Shown: piece by piece, positions 15,894 to 23,733 of the stretch
How positions within the stretch are numbered: the first letter of the stretch is position 1
Layout: every line of letters begins with the position of its first letter
Source of the DNA: DASYPP01 sp036006525
Lineage (GTDB): Bacteria; Gemmatimonadota; Gemmatimonadetes; Gemmatimonadales; GWC2-71-9
Direction: 5' to 3'
Length of the DNA stretch: 64,000 nt
NCBI GenBank assembly: GCA_036006525.1
Contig: DASYPP010000046.1
Coordinates: forward strand, 31,157 to 95,156
Translations under genes and position numbers: made by a program
Notes under the pieces: generated by a model
Told to the model about the DNA's origin: nothing
The model's database searches: none
The model's input: only the letters and a program-made list of their open reading frames with translations

Positions 15894-17122
15894 AGGGATG
15901 CAATGTAATCAGCTACGGCCCTGACCTTGGCCTCCAGCACCGGGGCATGGGGCAACGACCCAGCTACGGCATCGGTCGTCTTGAGGCCATTCCCGGTAAT
16001 GCAGAGCACCACTTCATCGCCGCTGCCCAGGTGACCGGACTCCGCCAGCTTCAGCGCTGCGGCCAGGGTGACCCCGCCCGCAGTCTCGGTGAACACGCCG
16101 CTGGTCTCGGCCAGCAGGCGAATGCCCCGGATCAACTCCTCATCGGAGACGGCCTGGGCCCAGCCTCGGCTCTCGCGCATGGCCCGGGCGGCGAAGAGCC
16201 CGTCGGCCGGATTTCCGATCGCGATAGACCGCGCGATAGTGGAGGGAATCTCGGGAATGACCTTGTCGCCGCCACTTTCAACCAACCGGACGATCGGGGC
16301 GCACCCATCGGCCTGGGCCCCGTAGAGCCGGGGCGGTGGCCCGCTCACGAGTCCCGCATCCGAGAACTCGGCGAATCCCTTCCGGAGCTTGGTGATGAGA
16401 GAACCGCCGGCCATGGGAGCCACGACCGCCGTGGGAAGCCGCCAGCCCATTTGCTCGGCGATTTCGAAGGCCATCGTCTTGGAACCTTCTCCGTAGTAGC
16501 CGCGCAGGTTGATGTTGAGTATGCCCCAGCCAAAGCGGTCGGCCAACTGGGCGCAGAGCCGGTTCACGTCGTCGTAGTGTCCCCGGACTCGAACCAGGTG
16601 GGGAGCATAGACGCTGGTACCGACGATCTTGGCAGGTTCCAGGTCCTCGGGAACGAAAATCCAGGCCTCCAACCCGGCCCGCGCGGCGTGGGCGGCCACC
16701 GCGTTGGCGAGGTTGCCGGTTGAGGCGCACCCCACGGTATCCAACCCGAACGCGAGGGCCGCGTTGATCGAGACCGCCACGACTCGGTCCTTGAACGACA
16801 GAGTCGGGTGCGACACGCTGTCGTTCTTGATCCAGCAACGCCCAACTCCCAGCCGGCCAGCCAGGGCCGGTGACTCCAGCAGCGGAGTGAATCCGGTATC
16901 CACGGATAGTACCGCCTCGCCGTCGAACGGAAGCCATTCGCGGTAGCGCCAGAGTGAAGGGGCCCGCCGTTCGATGGTCTCCCTGGAGGGCAGTGGACGC
17001 CGGGCCGGGTATAACGGCTCCAGCGGGCCGAGGCAACGTTCACAGATCGCAATGGGGGCGGCTTCCTGTTCGGCCTGGCAGAGGCGGCAGCGCTGGGGTA
17101 GCGGAACGATGGCGTAGGACAT
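15878..17122 (-). CDS. thrC: Threonine synthase (Zn-ribbon type) or related PLP synthase
   Basis: 414 aa, fold-type II PLP enzyme. An N-terminal zinc ribbon (Cys12, Cys15, Cys27, Cys30) precedes the PLP-binding SFKDR with Lys111, the Gly-rich loop CASTGNLANAVAAHAA, and MAGGSLITKL. The normal reaction is O-phosphohomoserine to threonine. Because it sits between a MoeB-rhodanese/sulfur-carrier pair and a NifS-like gene, a sulfhydrylase-type reaction is also possible; the sequence alone does not decide. The start is 3 nt after the moeB-like stop. Confidence 0.85.
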   Translation of the reverse strand: MSYAIVPLPQRCRLCQAEQEAAPIAICERCLGPLEPLYPARRPLPSRETIERRAPSLWRYREWLPFDGEAVLSVDTGFTPLLESPALAGRLGVGRCWIKNDSVSHPTLSFKDRVVAVSINAALAFGLDTVGCASTGNLANAVAAHAARAGLEAWIFVPEDLEPAKIVGTSVYAPHLVRVRGHYDDVNRLCAQLADRFGWGILNINLRGYYGEGSKTMAFEIAEQMGWRLPTAVVAPMAGGSLITKLRKGFAEFSDAGLVSGPPPRLYGAQADGCAPIVRLVESGGDKVIPEIPSTIARSIAIGNPADGLFAARAMRESRGWAQAVSDEELIRGIRLLAETSGVFTETAGGVTLAAALKLAESGHLGSGDEVVLCITGNGLKTTDAVAGSLPHAPVLEAKVRAVADYIASLCALT

Positions 17123-17125
17123 CGC

Positions 17126-18337
17126 TCAGTACCTCGGCACCGTGGGGTCCACTTCGTCACTCCACCGGGAAATGCCTCCGGTGAGATTCCACAACTGTTG
17201 GAACCCGGCTGCCTGGAGCAGGCTCGCGGCCTTCGCGCTCCGCGTCCCGCCCTTGCAGTGCAGCACGATGGTCCGTTCCCGGCTCAGTGTGTTGACCTGC
17301 TCAGCGATTTCCCCAAGAGGAATGAGCCGAGCTCCGGGGATCCGGGCGATCTCCCACTCGTGCGGCTCCCGGACGTCGATCAGGTCGAAATCATCCCCCC
17401 GTTGAATCCATGCGGCCAGCTCCAGCGGGCCCAGTTCCCGCAACGAAACTTCAGCATCGGATCCCTCTGCTGTTTTCAGGCCGCAGAACTGCTCGTAGTC
17501 CATGAGCTCGCGGATGGACCGGGTTCCGCAGGCCGGGCATTCCGGATCCTTTCTCAGCCGCAGGGTGCGGAAGCGCAGGGCGAGCGCATCGACCAGGAGC
17601 AGGCGGCCAACCAGGGTTTCTCCGATGCCGAGGATGAGCTTGATGGCCTCGGTGGCCTGGATAGTTCCAATCAGGCCGGGAAGAACTCCCAGCACGCCGC
17701 CCTCCGCGCAACTGGGCACCAGTCCCGGTGGCGGCGGTTCCCGGAACAGGCAGCGATAGCATGGCCCTTCAGGAACCGCGAGGACACTCGCCTGCCCATC
17801 GAACCGGAAGATCGACCCGTACACGTTGGGCTTGCCCAGCAGGACGCAGGCGTCGTTGGTGAGATAGCGGGTAGGGAAATTGTCGGTGCCGTCGATGACC
17901 AGATCGAACTCGCGGAGAATCTCCAGCGCGTTGCCGCTGGTGAGCCGGGTCTCGAAGCATTCGACCGCCACGTTCGGATTGACGTCCTGGATCCGGTCCC
18001 GCGCTGAATCGAGTTTGGGCCTGCCGACATCGCTGGTCCCATGCAGCACCTGGCGCTGGAGATTGGTCCGGTCCACCAAGTCAAAGTCCACCAGGCCGAG
18101 GGTACCGACGCCGGCCGCCGCGAGATAGAGCGCCACCGGGGAGCCGAGGCCGCCGGCCCCGACCAGCAGCACCCGCGCCGCCTTGAGCCGCCGCTGGCCC
18201 GCCATCGCGACTTCGGGCAGGATGAGATGGCGGCTGTAGCGGAGGATCTCTTCCTCCGACAATTCCGGCAGCTCGGAAGTCACCGGGGTATCCCTTGCGG
18301 CTTCAAGACTCACAGTTGTTTCACACATTGATGTCAT
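17126..18337 (-). CDS. MoeB/ThiF-type adenylyltransferase with C-terminal rhodanese domain
   Basis: 403 aa. Residues about 25-270 are the E1-like adenylation domain: LRYSRHLILPEV, nucleotide motif GAGGLGSP (about 57-64) and DGTDNFPTRYL. A CPAC near 275 completes the zinc site. Residues about 300-400 are a rhodanese domain with active-site loop HCKGGTRSAKA. Such proteins adenylate the C-terminal Gly of a ubiquitin-like carrier and transfer sulfur to it. It overlaps the carrier gene by ATGA, which identifies its likely partner. Confidence 0.9.
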   Translation of the reverse strand: MTSMCETTVSLEAARDTPVTSELPELSEEEILRYSRHLILPEVAMAGQRRLKAARVLLVGAGGLGSPVALYLAAAGVGTLGLVDFDLVDRTNLQRQVLHGTSDVGRPKLDSARDRIQDVNPNVAVECFETRLTSGNALEILREFDLVIDGTDNFPTRYLTNDACVLLGKPNVYGSIFRFDGQASVLAVPEGPCYRCLFREPPPPGLVPSCAEGGVLGVLPGLIGTIQATEAIKLILGIGETLVGRLLLVDALALRFRTLRLRKDPECPACGTRSIRELMDYEQFCGLKTAEGSDAEVSLRELGPLELAAWIQRGDDFDLIDVREPHEWEIARIPGARLIPLGEIAEQVNTLSRERTIVLHCKGGTRSAKAASLLQAAGFQQLWNLTGGISRWSDEVDPTVPRY

Positions 18338-18606
18338 CCTCCCGCAATGGCAGGGACCACGGTCAGCTCATCGCCGTCCCGCACCGCCGCGTCGAAACCC
18401 CCTCTGAAGCGGATGTCCTCATCATTGAGATAGAACGTCACGAAGGGGTACGGCTCCCCCGACGCCTCTCGCAGCCGGGGAGCCAGTGCGGGATATCGCT
18501 GGGCGATGTCCGCCACGATCTCCCCAACCGTGCCGCCGCTGGCGTCGAGCGACCTGGCATCCACGATTTTGGCGAGGACGGCGGGGAGGTACAGTGTCAC
18601 AGCCAT
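18334..18606 (-). CDS. MoaD/ThiS/CysO-like ubiquitin-fold sulfur carrier protein
   Basis: 90 aa beta-grasp protein ending in GG (VVPAIAGG), the thiocarboxylate-forming C terminus. Internal features DGDELTVVPAIAGG and FYLNDEDIRF match the MoaD/ThiS/CysO group. Which product it serves (molybdopterin, thiamine, cysteine or another) is set by context: no moaE or thiG is nearby, but a threonine-synthase-family gene and a NifS-like gene are. It starts 11 nt after panB. Confidence 0.88.
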   Translation of the reverse strand: MAVTLYLPAVLAKIVDARSLDASGGTVGEIVADIAQRYPALAPRLREASGEPYPFVTFYLNDEDIRFRGGFDAAVRDGDELTVVPAIAGG

Positions 18607-18617
18607 GGAGCTGCTCC

Positions 18618-19508
18618 TTATCGAGTGAGTGTTTCCCGGGCCAGCTTGATGTCCGCCTCATCGGCCGGATCGATCGGATACCAGTGCTCCGGCGCCGGGA
18701 ACCGGCCGCCCCGCACTTCCTCGGCATAGCAACGAAAGGCAGAGGTGATCTCCTCGCCCAGTTCGGCGTAGCGGCGCACGAACCTTGGCCTGATGTCCCC
18801 GACAAAGGTCCCCAGGATGTCGTGGGAGATGACCAGCTGGCCGTCCAGCAGTGGACCGGCCCCGATGCCGTATACCGGGATCCCGACCGATTCCCGGATG
18901 TATGCCGCCGCCTCGACGGGCACGGCTTCGAGCAGCAGAGCGAAAATGCCGGCGGCAACCAGCGCGGCAGCATCGGCAGCGAGTTGTTCGACCGCTTTCA
19001 ACGTCTTCCCCTGGACCCGGTACCCACCCAGCTGGCCGAGTCGCTGGGGAGTAAGGCCGATGTGACCCATCACCGCGATTCCCGCGTCGGTCATCGCCCG
19101 AACCCTGGGAGCCACGCTCACGCCGCCTTCGCACTTGACTGCATCGCACCCGGCCGCGATGAACGCGCCGGCACTGCGCACGGCGTCGGGATCCGAGGTC
19201 TGATAGGAGAGAAAAGGAAGGTCCCCGATCACGAGCGGGCGGCGAGCGCCGCGGCATACCGCGCGGGTGAAAACCAACATTTCTTCCAGGGTGACCGCCA
19301 CGGTCGAGGGGTGGCCCAGCATCGTCATGGCCAGGGAATCGCCGACCAGCAGCATGTCGACCCCGGCCCGATCGGCGAATACGGCGGTGGGATAGTCGTA
19401 CGCGGTGAGAAACACCACCTTGCGTCCCTGCTCCTGGTAGGACAGCAAGGTCGCAGTGGTGACCTTCCGCTCGACGGGTCGGTCGAGTCGGGGGAGCAGT
19501 GCGGTCAT
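18618..19508 (-). CDS. panB: 3-methyl-2-oxobutanoate hydroxymethyltransferase
   Basis: 296 aa. Family blocks FLTAYDYPTAVFADRAG, LLVGDSLAMTMLGH, KCEGG and MGHIGLTPQ are present, with Asp and Glu metal ligands in the usual places. It makes ketopantoate from ketoisovalerate and methylene-THF in the pantothenate pathway. ATG 19508 is chosen for its ATGA overlap with the aminotransferase gene. Regulation is probably through the leader in front of that gene. Confidence 0.94.
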   Translation of the reverse strand: MTALLPRLDRPVERKVTTATLLSYQEQGRKVVFLTAYDYPTAVFADRAGVDMLLVGDSLAMTMLGHPSTVAVTLEEMLVFTRAVCRGARRPLVIGDLPFLSYQTSDPDAVRSAGAFIAAGCDAVKCEGGVSVAPRVRAMTDAGIAVMGHIGLTPQRLGQLGGYRVQGKTLKAVEQLAADAAALVAAGIFALLLEAVPVEAAAYIRESVGIPVYGIGAGPLLDGQLVISHDILGTFVGDIRPRFVRRYAELGEEITSAFRCYAEEVRGGRFPAPEHWYPIDPADEADIKLARETLTR

Positions 19509-20704
19509 GGCAGGCTCGGCTCCGGTTTGGTGTTGAGTGCCACGCAATGGCGGATTCCGGTCAGCGCCTCGGCAATCACCTTGGGCGAAGCGCCGAAGGA
19601 AAGGCGGAGGAATCCGTCGCCTCGATCCCCGAATGCCGTCCCGGAGAGCGTAGCGACGCCCTGGTCCAGCAGCCGGCTCGCCAGAGCATCTGTGGTGATC
19701 GCCAGGCGTTCGAGCAGTTCGGAAACGTCAGGGTACGCGTAGAACGCGCCCCGCGGGGTGGCGCAGCGCACGCCGGGGAGCCGCGACAGGCCGTCCACCA
19801 GGAGCTTCCGTCGGGCATGCAGCTGATGCAGAATCTCTTCCGCCGGTCCACAGGGTCCGGTGAGTGCGGCCACGCCTGCCCTTTGCACGAACGTCGGCAC
19901 GCAGGTGTGTCCGTTGACGGCGAGGGTGGTGATCCGCTCGACGATGGCCGGCGGCAGGAGTCCGTATCCCAATCGCCATCCGGTCATCGCCGCCCACTTG
20001 GAGAAACTGTCCACCACGATGGTTCGCTCCCGAAGGCTGCCGATCGCCGCCGGGCTGGGTGCGCGAGATGGTGGGCCCGCGTAGGTAATGCGGGCATAGA
20101 CCTCATCCGAGATGACGGAGAGCTGGTGCCGCATCACCAGGCCGGCCAGTTCCTCCAGCACCTCGAGCTCAATCACGCAACCGGTCGGATTGTGGGGTGA
20201 GTTGAGAATGATGACCCGGGTCCTCGGCGTGACGAGCGCGGCAATTTCGTCGAGGTCGATGCCGGCGGTGGTTACTCCATAGAAGACGGGAATTCCACCG
20301 GCGAAGCGAACCGCGGAGGGATAGATCGGAAACCCGGGGTTGGGTACCAGCACTTCGTCACCCGGCTCCACCAGCGCGAGGACTGAATAGAAGAGCATCG
20401 GCTTGGCACCCGGGGTGATAACCACCTGCTCCGGAACCGCCGGGATCCCCCGCGCCTGGAACGCGGCAGCGATCGCTTCCCGGAGCTCGACAGTGCCCGC
20501 CGGTGGTCCGTACCGGGTGTCGCCGTCCTCGAGTGACCGGACTGCGGCCTCGACAACGTGCGCCGGCGTGGGGAAATCGGGCTCACCGAGCTCCAGGTGA
20601 GCGATGCGCTGGCCCCTGGCCTCCCGCGCCCGGGCGCGGGTAAAGACGTCGAGCGCCCCCTCACCCCGCAGCTCCTGCATCCGTTCCGCCAGCTGAATCG
20701 TCAT
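19505..20704 (-). CDS. Class I/II pyridoxal-phosphate aminotransferase
   Basis: 399 aa, AspC-subgroup fold-type I aminotransferase: LELGEPDFPTP, NSPHNPTGCV, SDEVYARITY, PLP-Lys motif DSFSKWAAMTGWRLGY and a C-terminal LRLSFG. Substrate may be aspartate, an aromatic or a branched-chain amino acid. ATG 20704 has a Shine-Dalgarno (AAAGGA); ATG 20722 lies 2 nt after a terminator U-run and seems unlikely. It is the first gene of the panB/sulfur-carrier operon. Confidence 0.88.
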   Translation of the reverse strand: MTIQLAERMQELRGEGALDVFTRARAREARGQRIAHLELGEPDFPTPAHVVEAAVRSLEDGDTRYGPPAGTVELREAIAAAFQARGIPAVPEQVVITPGAKPMLFYSVLALVEPGDEVLVPNPGFPIYPSAVRFAGGIPVFYGVTTAGIDLDEIAALVTPRTRVIILNSPHNPTGCVIELEVLEELAGLVMRHQLSVISDEVYARITYAGPPSRAPSPAAIGSLRERTIVVDSFSKWAAMTGWRLGYGLLPPAIVERITTLAVNGHTCVPTFVQRAGVAALTGPCGPAEEILHQLHARRKLLVDGLSRLPGVRCATPRGAFYAYPDVSELLERLAITTDALASRLLDQGVATLSGTAFGDRGDGFLRLSFGASPKVIAEALTGIRHCVALNTKPEPSLP

Positions 20705-20723
20705 GCCATTCCTTTCATCCATG

Positions 20724-20750
20724 AAAAAGGCCGCCTCGTGTTTGGCGGCC
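20724..20750 (-). terminator. Attenuator-like intrinsic terminator before the aminotransferase start
   Basis: On the minus strand GGCCGCC (20750-20744), an 8-nt loop and GGCGGCC (20735-20729) are followed by TTTTT (20728-20724). It ends just before the start codon, so it can only act on the leader of this operon: read-through would be needed for expression. Confidence 0.75.
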
Positions 20751-20753
20751 TAT

Positions 20754-20792
20754 GGGGAGCGGTAACTGCATTGGTTACAACCCTAGCTCCCC
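20754..20792 (-). promoter_or_regulatory. Leader hairpin before the attenuator, possible pan-type motif
   Basis: GGGGAGC (20792-20786) pairs with GCTCCCC (20760-20754), and inside it GTAAC pairs with GTTAC around a CAATGCA loop, with an asymmetric internal loop TAGGGTT. It ends 3 nt before the terminator stem. A 'pan' RNA motif is known from leaders of panB and other pantothenate genes; I cannot test the match here. Confidence 0.45.
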
Positions 20793-20898
20793 GGCCGCGA
20801 ATGCCAGCGCATGCCCATCGGCAGGTAGCCGATGAACCGGGAGCGACAGGCGATTTGAAGAGCGCGAGATGTCATGAGCACTGGGATCAAGGGTGTAC

Positions 20899-20932
20899 AA
20901 AAACAAAAAGCCCCGCGGACGAGCCGCCGGGC
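20899..20932 (-). terminator. Second intrinsic terminator in the leader region
   Basis: On the minus strand CCGCCGGGC-type stem sequences at 20932-20924 and 20918-20910 (one mismatch) are followed by TTTTTGTTTTTG. It lies 11-150 nt from the ends of neighbouring elements. It could terminate the PDZ-protein transcript or a short leader transcript begun at about 20945. Confidence 0.65.
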
Positions 20933-20951
20933 GTCTGGCACTTTAGCACTT

Positions 20952-20980
20952 TGTTTAACGTGGCGGCAAGCGGCGCTCAA
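20952..20980 (-). promoter_or_regulatory. Possible promoter of the aminotransferase-panB operon
   Basis: On the minus strand TTGAGC (20980-20975), 17-bp spacer, TAAACA (20957-20952). Transcription would begin near 20945, giving a leader of about 240 nt that contains both terminators. A 30-codon reading frame from ATG at 20872 to the stop before 20782 lies in this leader; it has no run of regulatory codons. Confidence 0.4.
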
Positions 20981-20987
20981 ATGACCA

Positions 20988-21024
20988 CGGGTGATCGATT
21001 GTGACAGGACAATACGATCACCCG
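20988..21024. repeat. 10-bp perfect inverted repeat downstream of the PDZ gene
   Basis: CGGGTGATCG (20988-20997) and CGATCACCCG (21015-21024) with a 17-nt loop. It sits 22 nt after the PDZ-gene stop. No T-run follows, so it would be an RNA-stabilising hairpin or protein site rather than a simple terminator. Confidence 0.5.
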
Positions 21025-21045
21025 CGCGCCATGTCAAGAGGGTTG

Positions 21046-22437
21046 TTATTGCTTTGGCGCCTTGACCCGAATGGTGGAATCAATGGTCCGGATCAGCAGC
21101 TCACCGGTTTCGTTGTCATAGCTCACATCGACCGAGCTCAAGCCGCGGACCTCGACATTGGTGTTGCCCACCATGCCCGCGAAGCGGAGATGTTGCTCGT
21201 CGGACCCGGCGATGACGGGCGGGCCGTTGGCCCGGTCCCGCTCGGCCCGGGCCAGCGTTTCCCGCAACTCCTGCACGCGTTCAGCCATTCGGGCACTCTG
21301 GGACTGGCGCAGGCTATCGACCAACGCCCGAGTGGCCGCAAGGTCGCGACGACCGTTCACACCAGATTCCCGCTCGGCGCGGAGAAGGTCCTCCCGGAGC
21401 CTCGCCGTCTCGGCATTGAGCTCCCCGTTGCGTTCCGTCTGCATCCGATCGATTGCGCTGCGAAGTTCGTCGAGATTGGCCAGTCTGCCGGGCGGGTCGA
21501 TCGCAGTCACTCTGACGGCCCGCGTGGTGCCACCCCTGCGGAAGGACCAGGTGACGGTCTGTCCGCGGTCGATGTTGCCAAAGCGCCTGCCCCCGTCGGC
21601 CGTGAGCAGGTCGGCGCCATCGATCTTCATCAGTATGTCCCCGCGCCGGAGGCCGGCGTTGTCGGCCGGGCTCTCGGGATCTACCGAGTAAATCGTAGGG
21701 TACTCGGTGAACTGCCAGACTTCGCCGTCCTCGCTGGGGCTGACCCGGCAGTTGTGGCAACTGATTCCAAAGCCGAACCAGGCCGAAGGCGGGCTCTCAG
21801 GCGCGGGCGGGGCCATGGGGGTAGCGGGAGCACCGGCAATGACAGGAGATCGGGGGGTCCGCGGAGCGCGGTCGGCACGGGGCGGCGTCGCAATCGATGG
21901 CGTCGCTGGACCGCCCGCCATAGCAGAAGGCCCCGACGTCCGCGGAGCGCGCGCGGCGGGAGGTACGGCGAGCCGGCCCGGCCCGACCGGCGGAGCCGCC
22001 AGCGCCGTCGGCTCAGAACAATCTTCTTCAGTCTGGATCTCGACTTCCTGGACCCGCCCGTTCCGCCGGATGGTGAGAACGACGTTCTCTCCTTCGGCGA
22101 GGTTGGCCACCTTCTCTCCAGCCGCCCGGGTCGTGATCAGGAGCCCGTCAATCGCGACAATTACGTCGCCGGCGCGCAGCTTGCCACTGGCCGCGCCGCC
22201 GGGAGTGATCGCGCTGATGACCGGCTCGCCCCGGAAACTCCAGGTCACGGCCGCATCCTTCCGGTTGAGCGTGCAATCGCAGGTGAAGCCGCTGATTCCC
22301 AGCGCACCGAAGCTGGACCAGCCGGAGCTACAGGTGGTGGCGGCCACTTCCTGGGCCATGGCCCGGGCTGCCGGCCCCAGGAGCAGGGCCAGGAGGAGGC
22401 CGGCGCTGCGGATCGAGGTAGCGATGTTTCGGTTCAT
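21046..22437 (-). CDS. Secreted protein with two PDZ domains, each preceded by a Cys pair
   Basis: 463 aa from ATG 22437 (Shine-Dalgarno GAGGG). Signal peptide about 1-28. PDZ domain 1 (about 45-130) follows a CDC motif; a Pro/Ala-rich linker (about 145-205) leads to PDZ domain 2 (about 210-310), which follows CHNC. Both PDZ domains keep the A-G-L/K-R-x-GD-I ligand-loop pattern. A coiled coil (about 320-395, E/R-rich) and a beta-rich tail complete it. No protease domain is present. It is the third gene of the sigma/anti-sigma operon, 18 nt after it, so it is probably an envelope-stress adaptor. Confidence 0.75.
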   Translation of the reverse strand: MNRNIATSIRSAGLLLALLLGPAARAMAQEVAATTCSSGWSSFGALGISGFTCDCTLNRKDAAVTWSFRGEPVISAITPGGAASGKLRAGDVIVAIDGLLITTRAAGEKVANLAEGENVVLTIRRNGRVQEVEIQTEEDCSEPTALAAPPVGPGRLAVPPAARAPRTSGPSAMAGGPATPSIATPPRADRAPRTPRSPVIAGAPATPMAPPAPESPPSAWFGFGISCHNCRVSPSEDGEVWQFTEYPTIYSVDPESPADNAGLRRGDILMKIDGADLLTADGGRRFGNIDRGQTVTWSFRRGGTTRAVRVTAIDPPGRLANLDELRSAIDRMQTERNGELNAETARLREDLLRAERESGVNGRRDLAATRALVDSLRQSQSARMAERVQELRETLARAERDRANGPPVIAGSDEQHLRFAGMVGNTNVEVRGLSSVDVSYDNETGELLIRTIDSTIRVKAPKQ

Positions 22438-22455
22438 GGATTCCCTCATAGGTGT

Positions 22456-22995
22456 TCAGAACCAGACCACGCGGCGGGTACCTTCGCGAACCGCCGAAGA
22501 ATCTCCGTGCTCGAGCGCCTGGAGGATGCGCACGGCGGCATGGTCATCAGGATTGAGTTTGACGATCTGGTTGGCGGCGGCGATCAGGGCGCTCAGCGCG
22601 ACCTCCCGCCCCTGCACCACGTACTGGCTGTCGGTCGAAGCCGGAATCCGGGAGAGCGCCGCAATGGCTTCGGCGTAAGCCGATCCGGTGCGCTGCACCA
22701 GCGTGGCGGCCTGCATGGCGTTGTTCTGCTGCAGGTCTTTCAACGCGTCCGCGGTCTGCCGCGTCGCAAGCCACTGGCCGGTAGCCAGGCCTCCCAGATA
22801 AAGAAGCAGCCCGGCCGCCGCCCCCACCAACAGTCGCGGCATCGCCCGCCGCGACCAGCGGGCCGGGGTGAGCACGGCTTCTCCGCGGAGGGCCTTGATG
22901 GTCCGATCCTCCAGCATCCGCGGAGGTTCGAGCTCCCGGGGCATTCTCGCCAGCGCGTCCCGCTCCGCCGGCGTCAGTTCATCCTCGTGCGACAT
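22456..22995 (-). CDS. Putative membrane-bound anti-sigma factor
   Basis: 179 aa. A cytoplasmic acidic N terminus (about 1-50, with TPAERDALARMP) precedes one membrane helix (about 54-74) and an extracytoplasmic helical domain (about 80-179). No zinc-binding HxxxCxxC motif is seen, so it is not a ZAS-type anti-sigma. The call rests on its place: it overlaps the ECF sigma gene by 17 nt. ATG 22995 is chosen for the MSHEDEL start. Confidence 0.7.
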   Translation of the reverse strand: MSHEDELTPAERDALARMPRELEPPRMLEDRTIKALRGEAVLTPARWSRRAMPRLLVGAAAGLLLYLGGLATGQWLATRQTADALKDLQQNNAMQAATLVQRTGSAYAEAIAALSRIPASTDSQYVVQGREVALSALIAAANQIVKLNPDDHAAVRILQALEHGDSSAVREGTRRVVWF

Positions 22996-23539
22996 CCTCG
23001 GCCTCCACGACTGGATTGAGCATGGCTCGGAGCGATCGGCGGGCGCCAAACAGCTGGCTCTTGGACGTCCCCGGCGCGATGCCGAGCGCGGTTCCGATTT
23101 CTTCGTGCGTAAAGCCTTCGAGATCGTGCATCACCAAGACCGTGCGGTATCCTTCCGGCAACCGCCGAATGGCCTGCTCCAGGTCCACCCGCTCCGGGGG
23201 TTGCGTGGCAATCCACGACGCGAGCGCCGGCGACTGCTCCCGCTCTTCCCGCCGCTTGAGCTTGCGCAACTGGTCCCGCGCCACGTTGCATCCGATCGCG
23301 GAAAGCCAGGTTCCCAGGGCGGATTCCCAGCGGAATCCGGCCAGCTCCTTCATGGCCCGGACCCAGGTCTCCTGGACCACGTCCTCGGCGTCCATTTCGG
23401 AGTAGCCCAGCAGGCGGAGCACCAGGAGGTAGAGCTTCGGGGTATGGCGGCGATAGAGCTCCCGGAAGGCGCGCTCGTCGCCATCCTGCAAGACCGCCTG
23501 GGCCAGCTCGCGATCGGGTGTCAGACCGAATCCGTGCAC
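22979..23539 (-). CDS. ECF-type RNA polymerase sigma factor
   Basis: 186 aa. Sigma region 2 (about 25-92: AFRELYRRHTPKLYLLVLRLLG, DAEDVVQETWVRA) and region 4 (about 120-170: AIRRLPEGYRTVLVMHDLEGFTHEEIGTALGIAPGTSKSQL) are both clear; region 3 is missing as in all ECF factors. It directs polymerase to a regulon that probably includes its own operon. A repeat element lies directly upstream rather than a recognisable autoregulated promoter. Confidence 0.93.
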   Translation of the reverse strand: MHGFGLTPDRELAQAVLQDGDERAFRELYRRHTPKLYLLVLRLLGYSEMDAEDVVQETWVRAMKELAGFRWESALGTWLSAIGCNVARDQLRKLKRREEREQSPALASWIATQPPERVDLEQAIRRLPEGYRTVLVMHDLEGFTHEEIGTALGIAPGTSKSQLFGARRSLRAMLNPVVEAEDVARG

Positions 23540-23600
23540 GGAGTCATCAGTGCAGATTAGTCGAACGGGAGGAATAAAGGGTTGGGCCGGTGGATTTTGA

Positions 23601-23700
23601 GGTTTAGTGACTTAGGGATTTAGGGATTTAGGGATTTAGGGATCGGGGGGCGGGACGGCCTTCATTCATTCAATCACCAAATCTCTAAATCACTAAATAC
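23601..23700. repeat. Short-tandem-repeat hairpin, TTTAGGGA octamer family
   Basis: The left arm (23601-23643) has TTTAGGGA three to four times after a TTTAGTGA unit. The right arm (23671-23700) is the inverse with CTCTAAAT and CACTAAAT units. It lies between ssrA and the ECF sigma gene, upstream of the sigma gene's transcript end region and 3' of ssrA. Confidence 0.7.
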
Positions 23701-23727
23701 AAAACCCCCTGACCTTACGTCAGGAGG
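23699..23727 (-). terminator. Intrinsic terminator of ssrA
   Basis: On the minus strand CCTGAC (23713-23708 region partner) pairs with GTCAGG around GTAA, with flanking G/C pairs, followed by TTTTG. It begins 7 nt after the mature tmRNA end. Confidence 0.75.
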
Positions 23728-23733
23728 TTAGCA

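Noticed and set aside
20754..20792. T-box leader before the aminotransferase
   Set aside because: An AGGGT stretch resembles the T-box start, but the GGNACCGCG part and a stem I specifier loop are missing.
20783..21037. 84-codon minus-strand frame in the leader of the aminotransferase operon
   Set aside because: It crosses the terminator and the promoter-like site, has no Shine-Dalgarno or family match; at most its last 30 codons could be a leader peptide.
21001..23019. 672-codon plus-strand open frame across the PDZ, anti-sigma and sigma genes
   Set aside because: Antisense to three recognisable genes and shows no domain of its own.
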